Shown: in pieces, positions 11,326 to 23,977 of the stretch
How the letters are laid out: every line of letters starts with the position of its first letter
How positions within the stretch are numbered: the first letter of the stretch is position 1
Assembly (NCBI GenBank): GCA_934045905.1
Contig: OW203767.1
Location: 11,349,073-11,413,072, forward strand
Direction of reading: 5' to 3'
Source: Leuctra nigra
Taxonomy: Eukaryota; Arthropoda; Insecta; Plecoptera; Leuctridae
DNA: 64,000 nt
The notes under the pieces: generated by a model
What the model was told of the DNA's origin: nothing
Database searches by the model: none
Seen by the model: only the letters and a program-made list of their open reading frames with translations
Program-made: the position numbers and the translations under genes

Positions 11326-12309
11326 AGTCACTAGATTCTCTGCTTAGCATTGTGGCCAACCACCCTCACTAAATGTATTCGTAGGCTCTCCAAACCTTTT
11401 GAACAGACATATCTGACGGAGCAACGTTATAGTCAGGGATGTGCGACAACCAAGGCGGATTTTATTTTTTTATTCACCTCATAAGATTATGTGGCTCTTT
11501 TAATAACCCCAGGACACGTAATAATTACGTAAAAACGATGAAGATTATTTCTATTATAAAATGAGAGAACATTTATAGTATTTTAATTAAATCTCAGATT
11601 TCTCAAACCAAATTGTTGGGATGATGTGAAATTACGAATTTCTTTCTCGAGTTTAGTTCTTTTCATTCCTCATGTGAGAGCAATATCTCAGCTATTTCTC
11701 GAACAGACTGAATCAGGAGAAAAGTCTGCAAGATTCCAAAACAAATAAGCCTGAGGAAAAAATAGTTTGAATTCACTCGGCATGGAATGTTTAATACTAA
11801 TATTTGCCGATACCAATCGATGGAATTTTAAAATGACATCTCGTTCTCAATATTGAGAAACCCCAGAAATAACAATTTTGTACGCGGGCTCCATCCTTGA
11901 GAGAATTCAAAAAAAATTTATGTTCTTGGACTTCAACTGCCTCTGGTTCCTAAAATATAATTTCACAATGGAACCACTTTTCACTACTTTTCACCACTAT
12001 CTTCCACCCAAATGGTAAAGCAGTTCATAATATCATTGCAGTTTTGAACTGCTTTACCATTTTTGAGGAGAAAGTGCTGAAAGATGGTAACAGGTGAACA
12101 GACCTCATTTTAGAAACCTGAGGCCCCCACACCCCCAAAAACAAAAAGGGTATTCAGTTGACAGTTTGTCTTATTTGCTAACGCATTTTTAGAGAATTTA
12201 GTCGGAAATCGTTAAATTTTTAAGAGACAAGCACAACATTCTATCCACATTTTCATAATATATATCTATGCGGCAGCGTGCCTCACATTCCACTTCCTTC
12301 TCGTTGCAG
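11326..12309. other. Region immediately upstream of moody coding exon 1
   Basis: AT-rich sequence containing the 12010-12062 hairpin. It ends in a pyrimidine-rich tract (CCACTTCCTTCTCGTTGCAG, 12290-12309) that looks like a 3' splice site, so 12310 is the likely 5' edge of the coding exon and this stretch would be the end of a 5' UTR intron. If that splice site is not used, a promoter may lie here; no clear TATA/Inr combination was recognised. Confidence 0.4.
12010..12062 (+). other. 18-bp perfect stem with 17-nt loop
   Basis: AAATGGTAAAGCAGTTCA (12010-12027) is exactly complementary to 12045-12062. Flanking bases pair imperfectly for roughly 25 further positions on each side (GGTGGAAGATAGTGGTG-type sequence against GAGGAGAAAGTGCTG). 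The shape resembles a microRNA precursor or a tiny foldback element. Which strand would be transcribed is unknown; a plus-strand transcript would be the moody pre-mRNA if transcription starts upstream. Confidence 0.5.
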
Positions 12310-12322
12310 TCTCACCGCCGCC

Positions 12323-12331
12323 ATGTTGTAA
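12323..12331 (+). promoter_or_regulatory. Two-codon upstream ORF in moody leader
   Basis: ATG TTG TAA lies 15 bases before the main ATG, inside the probable first 38 bases of the exon. It is in frame with the receptor but stops at once. Its start context (CCGCCATGT) is reasonable, so it could lower translation of the main frame. A regulatory role is inference. Confidence 0.45.
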
Positions 12332-12346
12332 CACATTGGCGACAAG

Positions 12347-12511
12347 ATGGCGGCCAACGCGACCAACACCACGTGGTCGGACGAGGCGCCATTGTTCGAG
12401 GAGTATGCACCTGCTCTGTTGCACTTCGCCTCGGCCTGTTGCGTCATCTTCATCCTTCTCGGCATTCCAGGCAATCTGATCACCATCATTGCGCTCTTCA
12501 GGTGCAAGAAG
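12347..12511 (+). CDS. moody: moody GPCR, coding exon 1 (N-terminus and TM1)
   Basis: Encodes residues 1-55 of a rhodopsin-like GPCR of the Moody type. In Drosophila, Moody acts in subperineurial glia through heterotrimeric G proteins to organise septate junctions of the blood-brain barrier. The extracellular N-terminus carries two N-glycosylation sequons (N4-A-T and N7-T-T). TM1 spans about residues 24-50 and holds the family motif GIPGN. The exon ends CKK after a complete codon, followed by a consensus donor GTGAGT (12512), so it joins phase 0 to exon 2. The start is chosen because it is the first long in-frame ATG after a likely acceptor at 12309 and lies in ACAAGATGG context. Overlapping frames at 12268-12528 (+) and 12283-12681 (-) are shadows. 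Confidence 0.88.
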
Positions 12512-12517
12512 GTGAGT

Positions 12518-13701
12518 TCGAGTCCTGACGAAGGCATTAAAGATTCTATTAATCTCAACGACGACTGACCATAGTCACATATCCCCAATCCTTCTGTAGA
12601 TATTTTCATACGAATTGATGGAGAAAAATCTTGTAAGATAAATTTATAATTCTTATCGAGAATTCTTACTAAAAAAATCATACATTCTAGCTAATGCATT
12701 TAAAATTTTAAAAATGTGTCCCCTCTCTCATTTCTAACTAAAATGGATTCTACGCTATTCTTTAAATAGAACTGAATAGCCATATTATTGAGACCGAGAA
12801 TCCACTTTTCCTGAAATCTTTTATATTCTTGTCATGTTTGGATTATCATGTGCCTCCAAATTTACTTTCAAATATAGCTCTGACGACCAATTTAAAATAA
12901 AATGCTTATTTTCTTTCCCACAAAAAAGCCTGAGTGCTGCTCAAGCTCTAGCTTTCAGAACGATCACAGACACAAAGAGAAAGTGGTCAAAAAGCACAAC
13001 AAACTCGTCGCTCGTCCTACCAATAATCGAGCCCAGACTTGGTTACCAAAACTCAAAAGCCTTTCCGCTTCGATCTTGCAACAAATTTGCAAATCGCTTT
13101 CCATTTCGTTTTTACAAGGGATTTTCCGAACTCACTTCCAAAAGTGAAAGAGAAAACGATTCTTCCGATCTCTTTCATCGTCTCCTCTTTGTCAACGCGA
13201 AAGCTTAGTCTAATAAGCCCGGCGTAACACGAGACGTGTCTGCACCAATCACGTCTCGCTAAATCCACCAGCGAGCGAGTATCACAAAATCGAAGCGACG
13301 CTCGAATCTTGATGAGCTTTGCCTGATTGAATCGTCACTGTTGATCACGCCGACGTTTATTGGAGCAACAGATCTTGTTCTTAGCCAATCAGAGGCCGGG
13401 AAACGAACCCTCGTCCTGGCCGCCTGTCACCAGCAGTTGAACGCGAATTGTAATACTTTGCGCCTCGTCTTAAGTTTTCTCCCGGGGATTTTCTGATGTC
13501 CCTGAATTCTCAAAACATTCTCTCGAGATCTACAAACAAGTTGAATTTTCTGACTTTAAGGAATCCACTGCAAGTTTTTTACTAGGAAAACGCTCAGTGT
13601 AACGCGTTGATGAGCGAGCACGGGTACGTGCAAATTCTGGAACCGGAAATGCGTACACAACGCACAGAAAACATATACAACCATATTGAATTGATTATGA
13701 T
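12518..13701. other. Intron 1, 5' portion
   Basis: Open frames of 60-124 codons around 12834-13268 overlap on both strands and show no domain. At 13582-13619 the 38-bp family A palindromic motif occurs in reverse orientation (CTAGGAAAACGCTCAGTGTA then ACGCGTTGATGAGCGAGC). Nothing else is recognised. Confidence 0.5.
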
Positions 13702-14109
13702 CAGTGCTCGAAGTAGGAATTAAATAGTGGCGGTATGGTAACATAAGAATACCACGTGAGGGGGGGGGGGGGGTACGATATTAGATGAGGGTCCAGATTC
13801 CAGAATTACACTGACAACCATTGTCATGTCATTAGTTAGATTAGTCTTTTACCTTGATGAAACAACTAAATTAAATAATGCATTTTACTTTATCTTGTAG
13901 TGGATGTTCATAGTTCATAGTTATGCTTGAAATATGCAGTCAAAAGATAACCATGAAATACGAGTAAATTAGAATATAAAATTACGTTAATGTCCAAGAA
14001 TATCTGATTTTAAGTATTCCGTTTTTCTGAGAAGTAACAATATGAAATCAAATGTGTAAAGAAGAACCGGTATACCATACCGTCCCATACCGGCCCACTT
14101 CGAGCACTG
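13702..14109. mobile_element. hAT-like MITE, 408 bp, 8-bp target duplication
   Basis: The ends CAGTGCTCGAAGTAGG and CCCACTTCGAGCACTG are inverted copies (one mismatch) and the element is flanked by ATTATGAT at 13694-13701 and 14110-14117. An 8-bp duplication and a CAG-type end are characteristic of the hAT superfamily. The interior has a poly-G run at about 13759 and CGGTAT-rich ends but no transposase, so it is non-autonomous. Confidence 0.85.
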
Positions 14110-14279
14110 ATTATGATATCAACTTAAAAGTAGGTATATGCTTTTCATCGAAACTTTAAAATAGCATCTAAGCACCTGGTTCATAAAGCAAATCAGAATC
14201 AATTCAATTGGTACTGGAAAACATTCATTTCGATACTTCATTACTGACAGATATTAAAAATGTCAATAAGTTCAAACGT

Positions 14280-15010
14280 TCTTAACTGATTGAGATGAAA
14301 TTTTGTAAAATAAGAGACAATATTGGTCTTAATGATCATGCAAAATATGAGTTTGATCAGAATTATCGAAGACCGTTTTCATTTTTCAGCCTATCAGGAG
14401 ATATTTATTTAATTTTTAACCAATGAATGGATTTCAAAAAAAAATATGGTGTGCAAACAGAGAAGGTTGGTTTTACATGTGTGCAAAATTTCAGCTCGAT
14501 CAAAGAAAAACTCTGAGCTGTATAGCCAAAATATGATTTTGATCAGATTTATCGAAGACCAGTTTCATTTTTCAACCTACCATCAGGAGATGTTTATTTA
14601 AATTTTAGCCAATTGATAAATTTCAAAAAAATTTGGGGTCTGCAAACAGAAAAGTTTGTCTCTACATGTGTGCAAAATTTCAGCTCGATCGAGGAAAAAC
14701 TCTAGACATGTACAGCCAAAATATGAGTTTGATCAGATTTGTCGAAGACCATTTTCACTTTTCAACCTATCAGGAGATGTTTATTTAAATTTTAACCAAT
14801 CAGTAGATTTCAAAAAAATTAGGGTCTGCAACGCCCAGAGAATGTCCAAACACGTGTGCAAAATTTCAGCTCGATCGAAGAAAAACTCTGACCTGTATAT
14901 CGTCAGTAACAGAAAAAAACAAAAACAAAAAAACAAAAAAAAAAAAAAAAAAAAAAAACAGAGGTCCGTGCCAAATAAGCCAAAAGGAGACGCTCGCTAC
15001 GCTCGCTCAA
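14280..15010 (+). repeat. Dispersed repeat family B with three ~188-bp tandem units
   Basis: The word TTGATCAG followed by TATCGAAGACC recurs at 14355, 14541 and 14731, and each unit ends GTGTGCAAAATTTCAGCTCG. After the last unit there is an A-rich run (14911-14959) and the family tail GAGGTCCGTGCCAAATAAGC then CGCTCGCTACGCTCGCTC. The same tail occurs at 41655-41690. The 221-codon frame crossing it repeats a short peptide once per unit and is not a gene. Confidence 0.7.
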
Positions 15011-18000
15011 CAAGACTCGTGTGCTTAACAAAGAGATTGAGTACATCAGGGACTCTTAAAACACACAAAAAAGTGTCATTATCTTCGTTATTTAAACGCC
15101 CGAGTCCAAATGTAGCTTATTGTCCCCGCCTCTTATCACAGAAGAAAGTTAGAAAGTTTTTTGTTCATTGCCGAGAGCCGTGCGCAGAAACCGACTGGTT
15201 TCAGGCAAAACGTGCGCCCAAATGCCTCACATTCTACTTGATAAGAACAGCTTTCCCACGAAACTATTCTAAACTTGTAGTTGGCTTTAATAAAGAGATT
15301 TTAAAAGCGATTGTATTGTAAGATAATATGTCAGGTATAATAATTGTGTGCAATAAAGAATTAAAATGAAGTACTTTGCTTGAATAGCGTGCCCGCGTGC
15401 ACCACATGCTACTGATTCTACATGCAGCAGGAAGATATTTTAGACGAATATTTTGTAATATCTATCGGTCTATTTCATTGCCAAAGGCATGATACTATTT
15501 GATACAACAAAAAATAAAGTTTAATTACATACGCAAGCTTACTTAAAAATGTATAGACGTAATCTTATTACGTGCTTGGGTAGCTTTTTAGTAATATTTT
15601 TATATGTATGCAGTATTTCGTTGAATTGATAAGAATAGTAGATTCTGAGAATAATAATTGCATTATAACATAACACTTCAGGTCACATATAACAGGCACA
15701 GGTCCTATAAGCCTATTAGCCGATACGGATCCCATGTGGCCGAAAGCAGTATATTCTACTTAATTTTAATCCATAGCTTCTGATGTTATAACAGCTATCA
15801 CACTTTCACTGCTTACTCCGCAAATGTTTAAAATACACTGTACTGAACTTGCGTACCAACCTTTAATGATGCACTTCAAAACACAGTAATTGCAATATAT
15901 AAACTCATATTAACTTTGCTTGTGTTCAGACGTCAGCCATTTCACTTCATTTGGCTTAGGTACACAAATTACGAGCTACGAAATTGAGTAAATTTCATGG
16001 CTGATTTGATGGCCCTGACAGTATAAAGTCTCAATTCTAAATTACGTGAGGTTATCAGCATCATCGCGTAGTTGGAATTCAAGGCGAATTTCGCGCGTGG
16101 TTTTTACATAACGTAATGAGAGAGTTTGCATGCAACGTTTCTTGCTCAGACGAAAACAATGTATTCCAGACGCGAGCAAATCAGTGCAGCTTTTCCAAAC
16201 CGATTTCCCCCGCGAGTCACGTGGAAAAGCTTGGGCCAGGAAGCTGAGTCGTCGCTGGCGAAGTGCATGTCAGGACTTAGGACGTTAACCACTTAGGAAA
16301 ACCGGAAGTGACGTTATAAGCTCGTGAAGGTTCACTTCCTTTTCCGTGTAACATACGTCATCGGCGAAAATCCCGCGTTCGCGCCGCAAAACGGAATCCC
16401 GTCGTCGGGGGGTTGTGAATGAGTTTTATGGTGTAATTGGTGTGAAAGCAAAGTAAGGCTGTCATCTTCTAGTAATAAAGTGTCAGAAATGCGTCGGCAA
16501 AACGACTTGAGAAGGCTACGGGGCTTGTTGACATAAAACTCGCGCGCCATTAACTGATGAAATATGGTAAACAAGATTCAATTGAAGCACAGTTCGTGAG
16601 CTTTTTCAGAGCTTTTAATTGAATTCCACTCGTCGTCAGAAAGGCGAGAAAGAACAACGGGGGGAACGAAAAGTTTTGTGTGAAAACTTTCACTCGAAAC
16701 GTTGCTCGTTTTAGTTGAAATAACTAAATTTTAAATTACACTCGCGTCGCTTTGCTACGTTGGTAAATAATAATGAGGCTTTATCGGAGTCTGCGAAATG
16801 TCAATATTTAGCTAGGCGGGGTGCCAAGGCGGTGAACACGACGCGTCTAGAGGGCAGTGAAATGATGTAAACACGGCCTACTATGATCTCATGCGAGGAT
16901 TTTACGTACGAGGATATGCGTTTTTATCGAGGTCTTTGACTCCAATTCTTCTAATTGGCAATTTTTTATGTATACATAGCTTGCACGAACTTCTTTGTTT
17001 TATAGCAGCAATGCAAAAATTGGGGTTTCCCCCCAAGGACGGACTTTATGTTGGCACGTTGACAAGTCAGATTTAACTTAATAATGACGGTAAATTGATG
17101 TATTTTTGTAAAGTCAGTGATTCCTCTTCGCCGTAAAAACTCTCCAGTAAGGTAATAAAAATAATAAAAAAAAAATGTGGATTTAATAATGACAAAAAGT
17201 ACAAATGACATCTATTCTGAATGGTGTCAACAAAATGGTGTCAGTGTCTTGAAGCTCTGTTCGTGCTTGAAGAAGGCAGTGGGCAAAATAGTATTGGGCT
17301 AGCTACGAAGGGTAATTCAAAGAGTCAAATATTTCAGATCAAATCCAGGAAAGGGAAGCATTTATATTTACAATAAGACCAGCTGGTGAAATTAAAACTT
17401 TAATAAAAATTGTAAATAGGTACCTAAAACCAATTACACGAGAACTTTTGTGAAGTATTTCGTAAAGTTTGCTTTCATTACGTTCGTTTCAAATAAATGA
17501 TTTGCTACGCTGAAATGTAACTCCTTTCATTGATCAAAAGTTCGAAATCCAATAATCCTATTCGATGCTTGAAAGTATTTTAATTATCTGAAAAAGACGC
17601 TATTCATTATCCTGGAACCGAGTGTTTCACAACGGCGCTTCAAAGTAAGTATAAAAGACTCTTCAAATAAATTAACTACTTTTTTACAGCTCACTTAATT
17701 AAGTACTAAATTAGACGTGTACATTTCGTACCTCGAAACAAGACCTTAATGAAATTCAAGTAGACAGTGTTGCCAGTTCATTACGCGAGCTCAGCAAGTT
17801 GTCCCCTGTTGTCACTTTTTGCCACTACATCGTTGTTTGTTTGGTCGTCTCTATTTTTGTGGAATAGAGGTCCAACCGTTCCACTAATCTTACTGAAATT
17901 TGTACAAATGTCAATTTAGGAATACACCCTTTAATTTTAGATCTTATTCTCTTATTTAATCTATTCCTGTTTACAATTATAAATCATGTCAGGAGATGTT

Positions 18001-19000
18001 CCACATCTAATTCTCCAATTTCAAATCAGATTCTCTATCTATCTATTTATCTATTTATTTATCTATAAATAAATATTATTTATCTATATTTATATGTCTC
18101 TATCTATTTTAAATCAAATTCTCTAATTTCATAGTTTTTTAAAATGCATTTGCCTACGTTTTAGATGACATTATACAAGGTCATTGAGCTTACCATATCT
18201 ACAGTTTGATTTTGTTCATTTTGAGGTGCAGGTTAGCCAATAGCGAAAGAGTCCACATGACATAAAATAGTTTATGTCAGTTTAAAATTTTTGATTTTTT
18301 GTTGGTAGTAACTATCTAAAATTATTTGTGTTTGATTACATGCATGCCCTGGCTCGCTTATCATCGCGTTACTGCAAGCGTTTCCCTAGTAATCTGTGGC
18401 CGGAGACACAGTAACGTAACCCACAGTAACCTCATCCTCGCTTTACAGTCTCGACTTTTCACTTGAAATAACGTAATCAAGTATGCCGTTACTTTTAGTT
18501 ACAGCTTGATTCTTGAAGTAAGTTGCAGAAGCGGTGGAAAAAACCGCCCACTCTTCGAAGATTTGATTAATATATCATAATATTTCTAAACTAGGTCATA
18601 GCTTTATTTCACTTTTTGGAGTAGGGATGAGTTATGTTTCAAGTGTTTAGTTAGAAAATGACCTTTCGTACTTTCAAGCTGAAAACTGGGCGATTTGTTG
18701 AAGTTAAAGACCTTCCTTTTTTGAAGTATTTCAGGTTAGGTTATTACTAAAGATCTCATCCTTAATTCGAAAGCAATAGTCGTTTAATTACAATTGCTAA
18801 TTAGAATTCGCTGACTCGAGAAAATCACAGTCAATGTTATGTCTTCGAGTCTTGCTTCCAAGAATTGCTTTAATCATTGTTTGAATTGAACGTGCAAGTT
18901 GTTTGGATGTTTGATTAAGTCAATTGTTTACCTGGGCGTTAACAATAACCCGTGAAGCTTTAATTACGACAAAACTCAAAGCTCTCGAGTCGACAAGACG
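15011..19000. other. Intron 1 stretch with a GC-richer island at about 16070-16900
   Basis: Mostly AT-rich with no gene. From about 16070 to 16900 the sequence becomes richer in CpG and contains CCGGAAGTGACGTTATAAG at 16302, a near match to the CRE/ETS composite of the 26-30 kb element. It could be an enhancer or alternative promoter; that is inference. A TATC/TTTA simple repeat occurs at 18030-18100. The family A palindromic motif lies at 18352-18389. Confidence 0.4.
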
Positions 19001-19200
19001 NNNNNNNNNNNNNNNNNNNNNNNNNNNNNNNNNNNNNNNNNNNNNNNNNNNNNNNNNNNNNNNNNNNNNNNNNNNNNNNNNNNNNNNNNNNNNNNNNNNN
19101 NNNNNNNNNNNNNNNNNNNNNNNNNNNNNNNNNNNNNNNNNNNNNNNNNNNNNNNNNNNNNNNNNNNNNNNNNNNNNNNNNNNNNNNNNNNNNNNNNNNN
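19001..19200. other. Assembly gap (200 N)
   Basis: Exactly 200 undetermined bases. The real distance and content are unknown. It lies within intron 1, so the moody exon order is not affected by anything visible here. Confidence 0.99.
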
Positions 19201-19574
19201 AAGATGATTTAAACTAATTATTGTCGGTTAGTCGAAGATAGTTTTGTAAATGAGTGGTTTTATACCTATAAGAACTTCTTCTGCAGCCTACAATTGCACA
19301 TGTAACCATTAATACTATCAAGAAAATACTGAAAAACAGATTGACAGCGGTTCTGACATGTTACTCCAAGATGGCCGCTCAACAATGAGATGATGTCACG
19401 ATGGTTAACCAGGTTAACCATCGGCTATTATTTCGCCTCCTAAGGTATAAACGTACAGAACCAAATCCAGAAAAGCAAACATTGTCATGATACGCTCTCT
19501 TCCCTCGCATAATAAAGTACGTATGATAAAATGAGAGGAAAAAAAAATTCAAATGTTGCTCGATATCAACCATT

Positions 19575-19775
19575 CAGATTGTACACCGGTGCATGGGTTC
19601 GAATCCCGCAAATATCTTCCAGACTGAGTTCTTTGCTTCTTTTTCTCAGTCGAACGGCAAATCCTGGGAAGGTTTAGGTACTATAGGCCACATCGCCTCC
19701 TTCCACCTTCCTCGCTCACCCTTTCGTCATCATTATCTGCCATCATCATCATCATCATCATTATCATCAGTCATC
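19575..19775 (+). mobile_element. tRNA-derived SINE, 5'-truncated
   Basis: Starts within a tRNA-like head that retains a consensus B box (GGTTCGAATCC at 19598). It continues into a body with CTCAGTCGAACGG, CAAATCCTGGGAAGGTT and CACATCGCCTCCTTCC, and ends in an ATC microsatellite (19741-19770). The central block is shared with the minus-strand SINE at 52862-53053, so both belong to one core-bearing SINE superfamily. Confidence 0.7.
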
Positions 19776-22700
19776 CGTTGACATTAAAAAAGTGCTACTT
19801 GAAGTACAAAAATGTCAAGTCTTATACAAAATATGGAAAAGAAATATTTTCCTGTTCATTGTCCGTTGAATGCCTTCTCAAGTAGAGATTTCGCTAACTA
19901 CGGAGGTGGAGCCATCGGTCCAGACGAATGATAAACGATCTTAGTTCAAGACAAACAAAAGCTACAAGATTAATTTATCATAACGACGTGATATCTTCTT
20001 CAAATGCTTTAAAAGAAAACACAATAAAAGAATTCTCGTTTTGCAAAGTTTTCATATAAACAAATTTCTAAGCTTTTCAAAAAAAAATCCATAAGTTTTG
20101 TCATTTTGTATAACATTTATTTTACTTGATTTTGTCGTGTTTCATTAGTCACGCACGTATATTACATACCAGGTTATCCCATTGAAGTTATAATTAAAAT
20201 TTAACCAGCGCCGGCAATAATTAATACAAATTAAATTTACCCTATAGTTAATTAAGGGTTCAAAATATATTGCATTCCAGTTGAACTGTGTTAATTGCTT
20301 TTTCTATCATTATTACGTTTTAGCAATATACTTCGATTTTGTGCAATTAATTGGTACAGTACAAAAGGTTTGTAGACACAAAAAGTATTATAGTGGATTA
20401 TAACAGGTACCTCGTTTAATTACATGTTTTTGTACTGGATTTTTGTTTCCTGGATATGTTTGACGTTATAGTATAAGCCGCAATCAACTATAAAAAATAC
20501 TTATTTTATGTCAAAGGCTATTCCAAAACCAAACATTTATTTTCTTTTTTGAAACATACGCATCAAAGAAGAATTTGTAAAATTGGATCTATTGGACGAA
20601 AAAAATGTTATTTAATTTTTAACTTATGTTTTCATTAATAAGATTATGAACGATGATCTCGATATTCCTTCATCCCACAATTCATGGATTAAGAGTAGTT
20701 TATTACGAGAAACGTTGGTCATACGTCAAAAAGTAAACTTACAAAACCAAACTCCTACCATCTGATCATGATGGTTAGATAACAACCATCACTTCCAGCA
20801 TGAGCGCAATTACACCGCCGTCTGGTGCTTGTAAACAAAGCGACGCCTGGCAATCATGAGACCGACGCCTTGCGTGGGCGTCGCTGTCGTCTCCCCGCCA
20901 GCGTCGCGCGAGCTTCGCGACGAATGGAATGCGTTTGAAGTGCGCTTTGATAAACGACATGCAAGTGTACGATGACCCTAGTCGAGAGTCAGCTGGGAGG
21001 AACGTTCAGCGTGCATTCATGAGTATTCACCACGTTTCTGGAATATTAATTTTGTATATTATATTCTCGATGTCCAGACTTCAACGCAATATGAGTCTGG
21101 AGAGCTTGCATGGAGTGTTAGGAAAGTTCATTTTAAAACGAGTTATTTTTCTCAGAGTTTTTTTTTTGACAATTTGGTTTGAAACTTCAAATTCACTCAA
21201 AAAGTAGGTAAGTTCATTTAAAAGTTATATTTTCCAAAGTGTTAAAATTTACAAGCAAATAAAACACCCCTTTTTATTATGTGGGACGATATTAATGTAC
21301 CTACCTACGCGAGGACTATAAAAGTATAGGTAGGTATATCAATGAGTTTTGTATTAATTATTTAACAGCTTCATTTTACTTTAATATTACGTGAATCTGA
21401 TAAAATAACAGTGAACACATTTGATATTTGTTTATTCGTTGATAAAGTATTAACATTTTATCGGAATCGAGAAAAACGTTCTTGGATATAAAATAACTTT
21501 TAAACGTTCAATTTTCCAAATAAAATATACGTGTATTAAAAGCGTTCACTCAAATGCTTGAGAGAGAAAATGCGTTCCTTGGAAAACCTCCTTATAAAAG
21601 TTCCTACCGCAACATTGTGATGGCATGTTATAAACCTACGGGAATTCTCTCAGATATTTATATATTTTTTCATCGAGGGGAGAAGTTGAGAAGTTTCTTA
21701 ACAAAGGGTGGATTGTAGAAGTCGAGGTTGTATTCCAAGTCAATATATTTCAAATTGAGCAGCTAATGAGCTGTGTTTCAGGATTAATTACTGAAAACAC
21801 AACTTGTCTGCGTCTATGACATCTCGCCGAGCTATAAACTCGGGTTTTATTGAACAATTAAAGGAATTTGAATAATGAAGGGGTGATGTGTTTTTTTAGC
21901 TGTTGAATTATTTAAGTAAAACAACGATATTTCGTCGCGTTTTGCCTGCGGCAGAAAAACATTTTTGCGGCTATAAAAAGTGTCAGTTTTTTGTGAAAGG
22001 TGGAAAATTCATTGTCCTGTTGGGAATTTTTGTTGCTATACGAATTCCTAAGTAGGCTCAATCTGGCCTCGCGTTTTTTTCATAAAACTTTATTTCTGAT
22101 TTGCGCCTACTGAATGGAAATTCGGCAACAGTGGTAACTTTGTTCCTCAAACTATTATTAATAATATTTTGTTTCAAGCGAGGAGTTTAGCTCGCGAAAC
22201 ATTATTAATTTTCGTATTGTATGTCCGTACAAACATAATGGCTGTGTCTATTGGGTTTCGTATAATTGTTTGAATTAGAAAACAACTAAAAGTTCTCACT
22301 TTGTGATACAAACTCAATGAGTATTTAGTTAACGAAATATTACAACAAGCGCAGTGAGAATGCACGTGAAAGTTCGTTCAAAAGCAGCTCACATAACTAA
22401 AACTTTACATTTGCAAATATTATATTTCATTTTATTGTTCTCTAGTTTACTTCCATTCATCACACTGTTCACAACCTTTATTAAGCTTCAAGCGTTGTGA
22501 AATGCATTAATAAAAATACAAAATACCTTAGCAGTTACACGCAAGAGCTTTATGTAACGGAACTTTAATCTCTAGGACAGGCTCCGGTAAACTCTTGTTG
22601 TCTTTGGTTCATACCAAAATTAAGCCTGAGCTTACCGTAACAGTACTCGTCGTTTTAATTCAGTTATGTGAAAAGTACAGGAAGCTACTTTATTTGCCAC

Positions 22701-23977
22701 ATTTAAGATTATTTTTATTTGATATTATTTTTCGACCTACTAAAATATCCCTGTTTCTAATCTTGATTTTTTTTTCAAATGTCCTCTCCAGCCATTCTGA
22801 TAGCACTGTGAAACTTCAATAGTGCGTATCTCAAAACTATACATTTATAAGTTTAGAAACATATATTTCTTAAACTATAATAGATATAGAGCTGATTTTT
22901 TTGTGTTACTTCATTATAGCATAAACTTCAAGATAGACTAAAATTAACCTTCTGGGTCTTATCTTGTCCATAATACATTTTCTATTTGATAAAAAATATG
23001 ATAAAAAACTATGTTCACTAAATAATTAATTAAAAATTAACTATAAAAGTGTCATGTTTAATTCTAGTATATTTCATTAATTACAGTTGTTGCTACAACA
23101 TATACAAATGTCAAATCTCTACCTCTACAGGTTGCCAAGAAAAATGTTCTTAAAAATGTCAAATTTAACATGGCAAATTCTTCGCCTTAAATACATTTGT
23201 CATTAATGTGGAGGTGCCAGGTTTTCTTCTGCATGTCTTGTGCAGGTCTTGTGATGGGTTTTTTGACATCGTTGCGCGCGCATGCGAGCTTTATTGCTAA
23301 TGCCCAGCATTCCTCTTCTAATCAGAATATCTTGATAATGAACAAACTTAATTATCAACACACGTTCGCTCTCGGTGTGTTTGTTGTTTTGTGGCGCCAT
23401 ATTGTGCCGGCAAGTAACCAATCAGAGTGAAGAACCAAATGCGGGTAGCCTAAAACAAAGTGGTTGAAAGACAGCCGCTAGAGCGTCTTAGAACTTTTAT
23501 TCTCAGCCTCTCGTAAAACTAACAAAGTGTGTAAGCGTTCCTCAGCATCAACTTTACCAATAACCTCAAACAAGTGATGGCCAATAAATAAGAAATCTTC
23601 TGTTCTTAAAAAATGTACGATAGGATCTAGTCTTATACGATCAGAAACGAGCACGTTTCTCCTATGCATTGAAAACATTATGGTTATACTTATATACCAC
23701 AAAATCAGTTTTTTATTGGAGATATTGGCATTGCATACATTCGTCTTGAAATCTTTCGTTAATTCGTCAATATATAAAACTCATACGAAAATACTTTTTT
23801 TTTATCAAAACATCAAATCATATTTAAATGAAAAAACTATAAATAATTGTATTGTAGAAGTTGTTTTGAAACGTTTGTAATTAGTTCGGTATTTTGCCAC
23901 GTATCGCTTCAAGCGACGTCTCAAGAGAAAATCACCTGAAAGCCCAATGCGGAGAAGAACTTTTAAATTCCTAATTC
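19776..23977. other. Intron 1 stretch, no gene seen
   Basis: AT-rich. A GC-richer patch at about 20800-20960 (GACGCCTTGCGTGGGCGTCG and neighbours) resembles the CG-rich patch at 45560-45660. A short palindrome ACCTACCTA...TAGGTAGGT lies near 21300-21337. The segment 21750-21900 has clustered TAAT/GGATTA words typical of homeodomain targets. None of this is enough to call a feature. Confidence 0.4.

Noticed and set aside
14656..15321. 221-codon plus-strand open frame
   Set aside because: It crosses three ~188-bp tandem repeat units and a poly-A run; the translation repeats a short peptide with the unit and becomes poly-lysine. It is a by-product of repeat family B.
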